Translations under genes and position numbers: made by a program
NCBI GenBank assembly: GCA_037953625.1
Contig: CM075655.1
Coordinates: 76,597,501 to 76,661,500, forward strand
Reading direction: 5' to 3'
Length of the DNA: 64,000 nucleotides
Source of the DNA: Crotalaria pallida
Taxonomy: Eukaryota; Streptophyta; Magnoliopsida; Fabales; Fabaceae
The notes under the pieces: generated by a model
Databases searched by the model: none
Seen by the model: the letters and a program-made list of their open reading frames with translations, nothing else
What the model was told of the DNA's origin: nothing
Part shown: one piece after another, positions 1 to 12,190 of the stretch
Layout of the letters: every line of letters starts with the position of its first letter
Numbering within the stretch: position 1 is the stretch's first letter

Positions 1-1605
1 ACACTCCAAGCTAAGACTAAAACCTATATTTTCAAGCATCCTAAAACAATATGTTTATTATTAATTAAACAGTTATTATTAAGCCATAAACACCCTTAGG
101 ACTACTAATCCTCTTACCACCTAATAGCTTGAATTATATATATTCTCTCATATCCATTATTCATTTTAACACCTCCTAGCCAACATTATTAGATTATCAC
201 TTGGTTTAACACCTAGTCATGATACACTCATCTCGCACCCATATAACGAACCTGACAATTATCAACAAACAGCATATATCACAGATCAATCGACATACTC
301 AGGTATGTCTCAGCATGCTTAAATATAAGTCAACTCCCTAAGGTTCTTCACTTCCTACATTTACAACATACATAAGGGGATTGTTAGCAATTTTATAACA
401 ATTAAATTAAATTATTAAATTAATTCAAATCACTTTCATTCTTCTTAAACCAATTTATAACTGGTGCTATTTTGCTACCCACAACCCAATTTAACTACTT
501 AGCCCAAATTCTATTATATACCCCAACTATCCCTAACTCAAAGTGTGGAAAAGAGACTCCCCTTACCTTATAGAGGGAGAGAGCCCACACAAAGCTCCAA
601 GGACTCCAAATCCACTCCGGATCTACCTTGATTCCCAATCTTTTGACTGATCTCCACTCCGTTCTTCAAGATTGCAGGAGAGAGAAAGAAGCCCTAGGAG
701 AGAGAAAGAGCTTCCATGAGGGGGAGAGAGACATCAAAGGTAAGGAATGAGGGAGGAGGTGTTTGTGTGTTGGATCTAACCCAAAATCAAGCTTAGATCC
801 ACATATGAGGCTTGGGAAAGGAGTTTGGATGCTTGGGGTTAATTATGGTGGGAGTGGGTGTATGAAGAGAGAGAAGGCCATGGAGGAAGAGAGACCATGA
901 AGGAGGGAGAAGGAATTAAAAAGAAGGTGTGAGGAAGAAGATGGGTCACCATGGAAGGAGGATTGAGGGTGGAAGTTTGGGTATTAATGGGTGTTGATGG
1001 AGATTTGGTGGTGAGAGGAGAGGGAAGGAGAACGTGCAAATGGAGGAGAAGAGAGGGAAGGTCGAATGGGTAAGGGGGAAGGGAATGGGTGGTTGAAATA
1101 GGGAGATAAGGGGTGGAAATTACGTTTCTGCCCTTACTTTATTTTTTTTTTCTGCATCAGACCTGAAATAATCGATTACTTGCCTAAAGTAATCCATTAC
1201 TTTGCCAAAATAATCGATTACTTCCTCCAATTAATCGATTATTTTTACAGCATCATACAATCACCAGAGCACTAATAATCGATTACTTTGCCTAAGTAAT
1301 CCATTACTTTGCCCAAGTAATCGATTACTTTTCCCAAGTAATCCATTACTTTGCCCAAGTAATCGATTACTTTGCCCAAGTAATCCATTACTTTTAATGC
1401 AACTTTTGTATGATTTCACCAGAGAGCATGTAATCGATTACACCCTGTAGGTAATCGATTACTCCTCTAAAAACTCCTATTTTTGACAAATTCTAACCCT
1501 AAGACACTACCCTTAACTCCTATCCATGGTTCCCTATGGTTTTCCTCATAAATTCCAACTTAGGTCTTCGTAATTAGACTTGGAATTAAAATTTGGGATG
1601 TTACA
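1..1605 (-). mobile_element. Element A, LTR copy 1 (partial, cut by window edge)
   Basis: This is the U3-side part of a minus-oriented gypsy-type LTR. It matches 6766-8346 and about 23506-25070 almost base for base and ends in GGATGTTACA, the reverse complement of a TGTAACATCC LTR start. A polypurine tract follows at once. Positions 540-1110 are strongly purine-rich on the plus strand (CT-rich in the element's sense). Positions 1168-1460 hold clustered TAATCGATTA palindromes alternating with an ATCCAT variant. The short ORF at 839-1039 lies inside this skewed tract and recurs in LTR copy 2 only because the LTR does. I see no coding function. Confidence 0.88.
1168..1460. repeat. Cluster of TAATCGATTA palindromes in A LTR copy 1
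   Basis: Units of roughly 21 bp carry TAATCGATTAC or the variant TAATCCATTAC, joined by TTTGCCCAAG-like spacers. Copy number differs between LTR copies: copies 2 and 3 have one unit fewer. In the element's sense the cluster lies about 145-440 bp inside the U3 start, upstream of the CT-rich tract, so a role in U3 promoter control is an inference from position. Confidence 0.8.
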
Positions 1606-1620
1606 ATTCTCCCCCACTTA
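1606..1620 (-). other. Element A polypurine tract (unit 1)
   Basis: The plus strand reads ATTCTCCCCCACTTA directly after the LTR end. In the element's sense this is a purine run ending at the 3' LTR start, the usual primer for plus-strand DNA synthesis. Identical tracts follow A LTR copies 2 and 3. Confidence 0.85.
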
Positions 1621-1622
1621 TT

Positions 1623-1644
1623 GGAATTTCGTCCCCGAAATTCC
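1623..1644. repeat. Inverted-repeat box beside the polypurine tract
   Basis: The arms GGAATTTCG and CGAAATTCC are perfectly complementary around a TCCC loop, three bases beyond the polypurine tract. Equivalent boxes lie beside the tracts of the other A copies and of elements B, C and D. A second CTCCCCCACTTGG polypurine-like motif follows at 1720-1732. Confidence 0.75.
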
Positions 1645-4600
1645 GTTTAAAATCCTTAATTGGAGAACCATCCCGGATAAAGGTTTTCTAAGCTAAGCGA
1701 CTTACTCGTCTTAGTTCTACTCCCCCACTTGGGATTGGCATAACATTCAGCATGAATGTGCCACAAAACTCTGGCACTCATTGAAGAGTGTTGACTACGA
1801 TTTGATTCGGTCTGACTCGAGGTGGAGGCTCTATCAGATTTGCTAAGGTTTTCACTTCTATCGATTAACTATTTCAGGAGTCCCTCTAGCAAGACTCCCA
1901 AAGGATCTTGGCTTCACAAAGAAGTTGGTAATAGTTTCAAGATCAACCGGGTTTCTTTTGAAATTCTACTTCGAAGGTTTGGAAAGGGTTCTATTCTGCC
2001 CTACACACTAATACCCGCTCAGGCTGACTTTAATCTAGCTCCAAAACCTACCACTTATATCCTATTCCTAGACTCTAATCAAACACATCCATCATTCACA
2101 CAAACATAAATCATGTAAACATCATTCAAGGGTCAAACATTCACAACGGCAATCCACAATATCTTACACCTTAAACCTAAACATGACTCAACTTGGCTTC
2201 CTTCCTAACTATTCCTAGTCTAACTTAGGGCTAACACTTACCTCTACAAACACATGCACAAATATCATCATATATTTTAAAAAGAGTTTATAAAAGGTTT
2301 TTGCATAGCTTGCAACCAAAAATTCATTTTATAAATTCAGTTTCCCAAGGTTTTTGAAGAATTGGAAGATATCGTTCCTGAACATAATAGATCATTATGG
2401 CAAATTCTCAAGTCAATCAGAGTTCATTAGGTTCACGTTTGACCCGATAACCACTTTGTAAAAGATTTGCAATGGTCGGGTGAACCTATGTCAAACCATT
2501 TAAAAAAAACTAGCAAACAACTCCAATTGGCTTCAAAATTTGATGGAACATCATATATACTTAGCCCAAGGTTTTATAAAATTGCCAAACCGATTAGAGC
2601 ACATAAAATTCATTTTGTTTAAAATACTAACTTGCTCCAATTGGTTTGAAATGTTAAGTAAAACAATATTTCAACCTTAGGATGTTTATATCAATTCTCC
2701 CAAATCAAACAAATAGCCTAAACCCAAAAACTTAGTTTTCCCGTTATATAAAAACCCTGACTAACCAAAAACACTTAACTACAAACACATAAGTCTTTTA
2801 AATCCTTTGATTTGAAAAATCACTAGGTATGGGGATTTAAAATTTAGGAAGAAGGATCCCATACTAGTGGAAACATTTATAAAACAAAGATACATTTATA
2901 AAAACAAGATTCTTTTGCAAATTAGGTTCCTCTCTTAATGAGGAACAATTAATTCCATTTGAAAATTCACTAAAACTTTTAATCATGCACCTTACCATGA
3001 TGAGCTACCTTCATCTAATTTCATAAGATCCTAGATAAAGGAGTGACATATCACTCAAGATGGATAAACTCAAGAAAGAGAGAATGTGCCTTGAACTTGG
3101 AAAAATTTAGTTTTAATTCATCTTCAAAAGTTACAACAATTACATTCCCTTTTTACTTCAAGTTAAAAATTGAGTTTTCATTCCGAAGTGATTTTTGAGT
3201 CGCATAAGAAGAGTTCCTATTTGACCGATGTGTGATTTGGTTACAAAGTTCACCACTCGATCACTTAGAAATCCTTGTTTTTCTTACTAGTATCTTGAAA
3301 ATTTGTTGTGGGATCTCACGATCCATTTAGAATGATTGTGGTTCGGTGCTAACCTTTGAAATTCATTTTAAAAACTCACAAGCATCAAATACAAATTTTC
3401 ACTTTACACAAAGACATACCAAGCACACATATCAATCGAGCATACACAAACAAAATTCAATTTCATCAAGAACAAAATTTTGAAAAACAACACTTTTAGC
3501 CAATGCTTAGTAGGAAGTAATTTTGGGATTTCAAACATAAAGAGGGCAATTGAAAAGTTGTAAATCCCAGATTATTTTGAAAACATGTTTGAAAGTTTAG
3601 GTTTACTTCCACATAACATAGACTTTTTCATATACACCTATGCACTACCAATGTTGTAATCAAAAGTGAGGTAAGAACTTCTACGTTGAATTTTAACCCC
3701 ATCCTCGATTAAATAAACCTCTTTTCGTTACAAAATTTTATTATGGTAACTCGGGGTTCAAGTTCAATCATTAGAAGCTTCAACTTAACTTTCGATTAAT
3801 ATTAAAGTCACCGGAATCAAATTAGTGGTGGAATCAACCACGAGTTCAATAAAGATGTTTTTGTTGTTTTTGTGAATTCTAATCTAACCGGTGCAACAAT
3901 GTCACTCGAATAGATTACAATCGAGGTAGTAAATCATTTTGATTCTCATGGTTCCACTTCTAATTTTTTTTGTCCGCTTACTTTAACAACTCACTATTCC
4001 TCACATAAACTGATTTCGAGAACTTTTTGATTGAATTCCAACCACTTCTCACATTGGGCATAAAGTTTGTTTTTTATTTGTAATTCAAATTAATATGAGT
4101 CAGTGGTTTAAATCCGATCTATTAGTTCCCGATGCCTATATTCATTTGATGCCACAATCGCTTGAATCAAGTTTAGTTACAGAACCGCGTAAAAATATAA
4201 CCTTATTTTTCATTTCTCTTAAATACTAATCAAATCAACATGACTTTAATCACTTGGTTGGATCAGTATTCGATATTCATAATTTATTTATTTCATGCGG
4301 TTCCATTTCTAATCCCGGTTCAATTACTTTGACACCAAATTACTTTAACAAACATATACTAAGATTGCACACAAAGCACTTAGCAAAGCAAGCAAACATA
4401 AAAGAATTAACACGTAAGTTTTATACACAGGAGACCCATTACTAATTCACGATGATGCACAAACTCCTAGATTTCGACAACATCACCTCCTGATAAATGC
4501 AACATCGGATTGGCCAGTTCCGATACTACATTCCATCAGTGGTAATAGCCTTCGTTATCCAGTTAAAGTTTATGCACTCCGTTATTAATTAGTAATATTT

Positions 4601-4919
4601 CCTTTGTAAGAAACTTTAACCTTTAATTAACTTAAAACTTGGAATTTGCATCCCTTAAACAAGAATCAATTTGCACCTTTGAAGTCTTCCGCTTACAAAC
4701 GTGCCACTCTTATAGGATGTAATTCTTTGAATCCCTATGGGATCCTACTTAGGTTCCCAAAGAATCACATTCTATTCTCCTTTATTATCAAACATTTTCA
4801 CAAATCACCAAATATTAAAATTTTCACTTAAAAGGGTCTCACCTCTTGAGAAGAATCTTGAGATGAGAGTGTTCGCAGCGAGATCGGGACCACTTTCCCT
4901 CAGGTCGGAAAGGAAGGAA

Positions 4920-4933
4920 CTGCTCTGATACCA
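4920..4933 (-). other. Primer-binding site, tRNA-iMet type (element A unit 1)
   Basis: The plus strand CTGCTCTGATACCA is the reverse complement of TGGTATCAGAGCAG. Its GCTCTGATACCA part equals the 3' end of plant initiator tRNA-Met. A four-base TAAA spacer separates it from the LTR. A separate 6-bp hairpin (CTTTCC / GGAAAG) lies at 4893-4912. Confidence 0.88.
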
Positions 4934-4937
4934 TAAA

Positions 4938-5674
4938 TGTAACACCCAGCTTTTATTTAAAAATATTATTCAAAAGGTTTAAAGATTAAAATGGGGAACT
5001 TAAAATTGCTTTTCATAAATCAAGTTTACACATGAAATTGGGTATTTCAATTACAATAAGAGTAGCGCAACATAAAATTTTCCTTCTTTCCATAACTTCT
5101 GCTGCGACACTCTCTGATCCTCAAGCTCCTCTTCATTCACCTAAAATGTTAACCACATAAGGGTGAGACCTTTTCGCAACACAGTGAATTAGAAGATAAT
5201 TAAAGAGCACATAATAGAAACTTAAGCATCATAATCAAACCAAGCTATGAATAACAAAATGCTTCACTCTTATATATATTAACATTTTTTCCCACACATA
5301 TCTATACTCATTTTCATTTCCTTTACTTTATCGTGGTCTCACATTGCCGTAGCTTAAGTGAGCACCAAGCCCTTAGCCTCACATTGTCGTAGCTTAAGTG
5401 AGCACCAAGCCGCATACTTATATTTTGTCCTTAAATTTACTATTTACTTATATCATCATTGGTGTTCATTCTTTTAGTTTGTACCACTAGGAATTTGGTT
5501 GTTCCTGCTAGGTGTACAAACGCCCCATTAGGACCAAACGCCCCATCAGGCAAAAACGCCCCACTAGGTGTAAATGCCCCGTTAGGAGTCAATGTCCCAA
5601 AATGATCAATTCAACGAAAATCGGGACCACTTTCCCTCAGGTCGGAAAGGAAGGAACTGCTTTGATACCATAAA
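4938..5674 (-). mobile_element. Rearranged A LTR fragment plus second primer site
   Basis: The fragment has three parts. First is a normal LTR terminus (4938 to about 5500). Second is a segment (about 5501-5620) that is the reverse complement of an inner LTR segment equivalent to about 6465-6590. Third are 54 bp of primer-site-side internal sequence (5621-5674), including a PBS-like CTGCTTTGATACCA at 5657-5670 with one mismatch to the tRNA end. A complete LTR follows at once. The same composite is present at 21680-22416, so it predates the duplication of the array. I infer a fold-back copying event followed by a deletion junction. Confidence 0.8.
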
Positions 5675-6051
5675 TGTAACACCCAACTTTTATTTAAAAC
5701 TATCATTTAAAAGGTTTAATACTCTGTAATGGGGAACTTAAAAATTCCTTTTCATAAAATAAATTTACATTCTAAAATGGGTATTTCAATTAAAATAAGA
5801 GTAGCGCAACATAAAATTCTCCTTCTTTCCATAACTTCTGCTGCGACACTCTCAGATCCTCAAGCTCCTCTTCATTCACCTAAAATGTTAACCACATAAG
5901 GGTGAGACCTTTTCACAACACAGTGAATTAGAAGATAATTAAGAGCACATAATAAAAACTTAAGCATCATAATCAAATCAAGCCATGGATAACAAAATGC
6001 TTCACTTTCACATTTTCCAAAATCATTTTTCATTTCCTTTATTTTATCTTG

Positions 6052-6205
6052 GTCTCACATTGCCGTAGCTTAAATGAGCACCAAGGTGCACCCTTATACT
6101 TTGCCCGAGATCTCACATTGCCGTAGCTTAAGTGAGCACCAAGCTGTAACCTTATACTTTGCCCGAGATCTCACATTGCCGTAGCTTAAGTGAGCACCGA
6201 GACGC
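6052..6205. repeat. Tandem repeat in A LTR (~58 bp unit, three copies)
   Basis: Each unit contains TCTCACATTGCCGTAGCTTA, then AGTGAGCACC, then a TTATACTTTGCCCGAGA-type spacer. Two shorter-spaced copies lie at 5335-5410 in the rearranged fragment and three in LTR copy 3 (about 22796-22945). In the element's sense they lie near the U5 side. Confidence 0.8.
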
Positions 6206-6276
6206 ATACTTATATTTAGTCCTTAACTTTACATTTGACTTATATCATCACTGATCTTTATTCTTTTAGTTTGTAC

Positions 6277-6596
6277 CACTAGGTAATTTGGTTGCTCCTG
6301 CTAGGGCCTTTGTACACCCATTAGGGACTTTATTCACCCATAAGGACTTTCACCCACTAGGCCTCACCCGTTAGGACTAATACATATAATCTTTGCTCAT
6401 ACTCATTAAATTCCTTAGCATATTCAATTTACATACTTTAGTCCTTTTCACATTTTCCAGTCTTTTAGTTTTCGTTGAATTGATCATTTTGGGACATCGA
6501 CTCCTAACGGGGCATTTACACCTAGTGGGGCGTTTTAGCCTGATGGGTACCTAGGCCCTAATGGGGCGTTTGTACACCTAGCAGGAACACCTAGTG
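6277..6596. repeat. Six-step nested inverted repeat in A LTR copy 2
   Basis: Left blocks start at 6277 (CCACTAGG), 6296 (TCCTGCTAGG), 6317 (CCCATTAGGG), 6337 (CCCATAAGGA), 6353 (CCCACTAGGC) and 6367 (CCCGTTAGGA). Their complements follow in mirror order at 6502 (TCCTAACGGG), 6521 (CCTAGTGGG), 6539 (CCTGATGGG), 6556 (CCCTAATGGG), 6577 (CCTAGCAGGA) and 6590 (CCTAGTG). Block spacing is 13-21 bp on both sides, around a loop of about 125 bp. Only the 6337/6539 pair has an internal mismatch. The same module lies in LTR copy 3 (23018-23338) and in element D's LTRs. Confidence 0.85.
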
Positions 6597-8346
6597 TCCC
6601 AATGTCCCAATGATCAATTCAACCGTCCATATCAATCCAAACACATTCACCACAAATCACACAATTCAATTAGCCATTTATAACAAGTAGCAATCATCCA
6701 CATTCAAGCACTCACAACAATCCAATTTTCATACATTACCTAGCCACAATTAATCAACATCAACACACTCCAAGCTAAGACTAAAACCTATATTTTCAAG
6801 CATCCTAAAACAATATGTTTATTATTAATTAAACAGTTATTATTAAGCCATAAAACACCCTTAGGACTACTAATCCTCTTACCACCTAATAGCTTGCATT
6901 ATATATATTCTCTCATATCCATTATTCATTTTAACACCTCCTAGCCAACATTATTAGATTATCACTTGGTTTAACACCTAGTCATGATACACTCCTCTCG
7001 CACCCATATAACGAACCTGACAATTATCAACAAACAGCATATATCACAGATCAATCGACATACTCAGGTATGTCTCAGCATGCTTAAATATAAGTCAACT
7101 CCCTAGGGTTCTTCACTTCCTACATTTACAACATACATAAGGGGATTGTTAGAAATTTTATAACAATTAAATTAAATTATTAAATTAATTCAAATCACTT
7201 TCATTCTTCTTAAACCAATTTATAACTGGTGCTATTTTGCTACCCACAACCCAATTTAAATACTTAGCCCAAATTCTATTATATACCCCAACTATCCCTA
7301 ACTCAAAGTGTGGAAAGGAGACTCCCCTTACCTTATAGAGGGAGAGAGCCCACACAAAGCTCCAAGGACTCCAAATCCACTCCGGATCTACCTTGATTCC
7401 CAATCTTTTGACTGATCTCCACTCCGTTCTTCAAGATTGGAGGAGAGAGAAAGAAGCCCTAGGAGAGAGAAAGAGCTTCCATGAGGGGGAGAGAGACATC
7501 AAAGGTAAGGAATGAGGGAGGAGGTGTTTGTGTGTTGGATCTAACCCAAAATCAAGCTTAGATCCACATATGAGGCTTGGGAAAGGAGTTTGGATGCTTG
7601 GGGTTAATTATGGTGGGAGTGGGTGTATGAAGAGAGAGAAGGCCATGGAGGAAGAGAGACCATGAAGGAGGGAGAAGGAATTAAAAAGAAGGTGTGAGGA
7701 AGAAGATGGGTCACCATGGAAGGAGGATTGAGGGTGGAAGTTTGGGTATTAATGGGTGTTGATGGAGATTTGGTGGTGAGAGGAGAGGGAAGGAGAACGT
7801 GCAAATGGAGGAGAAGAGAGGGAAGGTCGAATGGGTAAGGGGGAAGGGAATGGGTGGTTGAAATAGGGAGATAAGGGGTGGAAATTACGTTTCTGCCCTT
7901 ACTTTATTTTTTTTCTGCATCAGACCTGAAATAATCAATTACTTGCCTAAAGTAATCCATTACTTTGACAAAATAATCGATTACTTCCTCCAATTAATCG
8001 ATTATTTTTGCAGCATCATACAATCACCAGAGCACTAATAATCGATTACTTTGCCTAAGTGATCCATTACTTTGCCCAAGTAATCGATTACTTTTCCAAG
8101 TAATCCATTACTTTGCCCAAGTAATCCATTACTTTTAATGCAACTTTTGTATGATTTCACTAGAGAGCATGTAATCTATTACACCCTGCAGGTAATCGAT
8201 TACTCCTCTAAAAACTCCTATTTTTGACAAATTCTAACCCTAAGACACTACCCTTAACTCCTATCCATGGTTCCCTATGGTTTTCCTCATAAATTCCAAC
8301 TTAGGTCTTCCTAATTAGACTTGGAATTAAAATTTGGGATGTTACA

Positions 8347-11055
8347 ATTCTCCCCCACTTATTGGAATTTCATCCCCGAAATTCCGTTTAAAATCCTTAA
8401 TTGGAGAACCATCCCGGATAAAGGTTTTCTAAGCTAAGCGACTTACTCGTCTTAGTTCTACTCCCCCACTTGGGATTGGCATAACATTCAGCATGAATGT
8501 GCCACAAAACTCTGGCACTCATTGAAGAGTGTTGACTACGATTTGATTCGGTCTGACTCGAGGTGGAGGCTCTATCAGATTTGCTAAGGTTTTCACTTCT
8601 ATCGATTAACTATTTCAGGAGTCCCTCTAGCAAGACTCCCAAAGGATCTTGGCTTCACAAAGAAGTTGGGAATTGTTTCTAAGATCAACCGGGTTTCTTT
8701 CGGAATTCTACTTCGAAGGTTTGGAAAGGGTTCTATTCTGCCCTACACACTAATACCCGCTCAGGCTGACTTTAATCTAGCTCCAAAACCTACCACTTAT
8801 ATCCTATTCCTAGACTCTAATCAAACACATCCATCATTCACACAAACATAAATCATGTAAACATCATTCAAGGGTCAAACATTCACAACGGCAATCCACA
8901 ATATCTTACACCTTAAACCTAAACATGACTCAACTTGGCTTCCTTCCTAACTATTCCTACTCTAACTTAGGGCTAACACTTACCTCTACAAACACATGCA
9001 CAAATATCATCATATATTTTAAAAAGCGTTTATAAAAGGTTTTTGCATAGCTTGCAACCAAAAATTCATTTTATAAATTCAAATTCCCAAGGTTTTTGAA
9101 GAATTGGAAGATATCGTTCCTGAACATAATAGATCATTATGGCAAATTCTCAAGTCATCAGAGTTCATTAGGTTCACGTTTGAACCGATAACCACTTTGT
9201 AAAAGATTTGCAATGGTCGGGGTGAACCTATGTCAAACCATTTAAAAAAAACTAGCAAACAACTCCAATTGGCTTCAAAATTTGATGGAACATCATATAT
9301 ACTTAGCCCAAGGTTGTATAAAATTGCCAAACCGATTAGAGCACATAAAATTCATTTTGTTTAAAATACTAACTTGCTCCAATTGGTTTGAAATGTTAAG
9401 TAAAACAATATTTCAACCTTAGGATGTTTATATCAATTCTACCAAATCAAACAAATAGCCTAAACCCAAAAACTTAGTTTTCCCGTTATATAAAAACCCT
9501 GACTACCCAAAAACACTTAACTACAAACACATAAGTCTTTTAAATCCTTTGGTTTGAAAAATCACTAGGTATGGGGATTTAAAATTTAGGAAGAAGGATC
9601 CCATACTAGTGGAAACATTTATAAAACAAAGATACATTTATAAAAACAAGAATCCTTTGCAAATTAGGTTCCTCTCTTAATGAGGAACAACTAATTCCAT
9701 TTGAAAATTCACTAAAACTTTTAATCATGCACCTTACCATGATGAGCTACCTTCTTCTAATTCCATAAGATCCTAGATAAAGGAGTGACATATCACTCAA
9801 GATGGATAAACTCAAGAAAGAGAGAATGTGCCTTGAACTTGGAAAAATTTAGTTTTAATTCATCTTCAAAAGTTACAACAATTACATTCCCTTTTTACTT
9901 CAAGTTAAAAATTGAGTTTTCATTCCGAAGTGATTTTTGAGTCGCATAAGAAGAGTTCCTATTTGACCGATGTGTGATTTGGTTACAAACTTCACCACTC
10001 GATCACTTAGAAATCCTTGTTTTTCTTACTAGTATCTTGAAAATTTGTTGTGGGACCTCACGATCCATTTAGAATGATTGTGGTTCGATGCTAACCTTTG
10101 AAATTCATTTTAAACACTCACAAGCATCAAATACAAATTTTCACTTTACACAAAGACATACCAAGCACACATATCAATCGAGCTTACACAAACAAAATTC
10201 AATTTCATCAAGAACAACATTTTCAAAAACAACACTTTTAGCCAATGCTTAGTAGGAAGTAATTTTGGGATTTCAAACATAAAGAGGGCAATTGAAAAGT
10301 TGTAAATCCCATATTATTTTGAAAACATGTTCGAAAGTTTAGGTTTACTTCCACATAACATAGACTTTTTCATATACACCTATGCACTACCAATGTTGTA
10401 ATCAAAAGTGAGGTAAGAACTTCTACGTTGAATTTTAACCCCATCCTCGATTAAATAAACCTCTTTTCGTTACAAAATTTTATTATGGTAACTTGGGGTT
10501 CAAGTTCAATCATTAGAAGCTTCAACTTAACTTTCGATTAATATTAAAGTCACCGGAATCAAATTAGTGGTGGAATCAACCACGAGTTCAATAAAGATGT
10601 TTTTGTTGTTTTTGTGAATTCTAATCTAACCGGTGCAACCATGACACTCGAATAGATTACAATCGAGGTAGTAAATCATTTTGATTCTCATTGTTCCACT
10701 TCTAATTTTTTTTGTCCGCTTACTTTAACAACTCACTATTCCTCATATAAACTGATTTCGAGAACTTTTTGATTGAATTCCAACCACTTCTCACATTGGG
10801 CATAAAGTTTGTTTTTTATTTGTAATTCAAATTAATATGAGTCAGTGGTTTTAATCCGATCTATTAGTTCCCGATGCCTATATTCATTTGATGCCACAAT
10901 CGCTTGAATCAAGTTTAGTTACAGAACCGCGTAAAAATATAACCTTATTTTTCATTTCTCTTAAATACTAATCAAATCAACATGACTTTAATCACTTGGT
11001 TGGATTAGTATTCGAGATTCATAATTTATTTATTTCATGTGGTTCCATTTCTAAT
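8347..11055 (-). mobile_element. Element A internal region, unit 2, left part
   Basis: This is homologous to 1606-4313 with scattered substitutions. It starts with the polypurine tract at 8347-8361 and the inverted-repeat box at 8364-8385. It is interrupted at CTAAT (11051-11055) by the Athila element and resumes after 21056. No coding sequence is seen. Confidence 0.85.
11051..11055. repeat. Target-site duplication CTAAT (left copy, Athila)
   Basis: CTAAT directly precedes the TGATCG LTR terminus and recurs at 21052-21056 after the other LTR. The undisturbed sister unit at 4309-4313 has it once. Confidence 0.92.
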
Positions 11056-12175
11056 TGATCGAGGCCGTACCCGATACAAATAAAAACAGTTTAAGTATAG
11101 TACTAGGAAGTGACTCCTAGGTCGTCTCCCAAGGAATATCTTATCAAGCAAAAGGTCGAACACGTAGTATGCATAGAAAACAGGGGGTTTTTTTTTTGTA
11201 TTGAATATTGAATAATTGAAATCAAAACAGAATTAAATCAAAACGAAGAAACAGATAAGGAAAAGCGGATAAACCCCTTTGGCTCGCGTTCACAACTCTA
11301 TCATCGGTCACAAAAGATCAATTTCTTCCCTCTTCACTGTCCAACTCGTGAGAATTAAATACTAAGCGAAAATTCAATTCTCACCCCAAAACCCAAACCT
11401 CTAATTAAGCATTAAAAGCCAAAGCATGGAGTTTTTACGAGTTTGCATAAATTAAGCATTCATACACATGGATTATCTCTATAGAATGGAACTAAGCGAA
11501 CCATAACATATCAATAAGCATGAAAACAGTGAATAAAAACGAAATAGCATTAAGATCAAAACCTCAAGAGTATGTGATACATTACCAAAGGGATTTAACC
11601 TAAGAGTTTAGCCTTCCATGAAGAAAAATACCAAAAACATGTAGAAAGGGAAGAGAGAGAAACCCTAGCAGCCTCCACAAGCTTGGAGAGCAAAACTAAG
11701 CCTTCTCTATGAGAGAGAATGTAAAAAACGTGAATGGAAGCTCTCCCCTAGGGTTTACACGAATTTGGCTTTTTAAATCACAAAACGGGCCTAAATCATG
11801 GGCCCAAATCCTAAGGAAAGCTTATCTCTAAATTAAATCTAAAAATATCTTATAGATAAAATCTAAATCTTAAAAGATATAACTAAATCTCAACTAATCC
11901 TAAAGATAGATTACAATCTTCACTTCATCATATATCTTCTCTTCCAAAATTAAATCTTCATTCCCAAAATGTCCAAAAAGCCCTTGTGCCAAATATGACA
12001 TGAAAATAGAAATAGAATTAATTAGGCTAAATAATCCCAAATTAAACAATATTCAGAATAATAGTCCAATAAACTCTAAATCACTAAATCAAGCTAAACA
12101 ATGTCAAATAGGCAACAAGTATCAATAATAGGAGTAAAATAATGCAAGGAATAATGGGAAATAAAATGCTCATCA
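11056..12175 (-). repeat. Athila 3' LTR (left on the plus strand)
   Basis: It starts TGATCGAGGC and ends GCTCATCA on the plus strand. It is 1120 bp, the same length as the right LTR at 19932-21051. Differences include a G/T change in a homopolymer near 11190 and single substitutions elsewhere. Confidence 0.93.
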
Positions 12176-12190
12176 AATACCCCCACACTT
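12176..12190 (-). other. Athila terminal polypurine tract
   Basis: The plus strand AATACCCCCACACTT directly abuts the 3' LTR. In the element's sense this is AAGTGTGGGGGTATT. Confidence 0.85.

Larger units (their letters stand above)
1606..4937 (-). mobile_element. Element A internal region, unit 1 (non-coding)
   Basis: This 3332-bp stretch lies between the polypurine tract and the primer-binding site of the next LTR. No ORF longer than 95 codons is present in either sense, and none resembles gag, protease, reverse transcriptase or integrase. The same sequence recurs in units 2 and 3, and one segment (about 3003-3165) is also recognisable, reverse-complemented, in element B at about 34245-34397. 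Size and lack of coding match the class called large retrotransposon derivatives (LARDs). The intact preintegration sequence for the Athila insertion of unit 2 is visible at 4309-4313 (CTAAT). Confidence 0.82.
5675..8346 (-). mobile_element. Element A LTR copy 2 (complete)
   Basis: This LTR begins TGTAACACCC and ends GGATGTTACA, with a primer-binding site on the left and a polypurine tract on the right, giving about 2672 bp. It contains three tandem copies of a roughly 58-bp unit with GCCGTAGCTTAAGTGAGCAC (6052-6205), the nested inverted-repeat module (6277-6596), a purine-rich tract (about 7430-7870) and the TAATCGATTA cluster (about 7930-8210). No protein is encoded. Confidence 0.88.

Noticed and set aside
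1822..2109. 95-codon ORF in element A internal region, shorter versions at 8666-8851 and 25390-25575
   Set aside because: The frame length varies between units through small changes, there is no motif, and it is antisense to the element.
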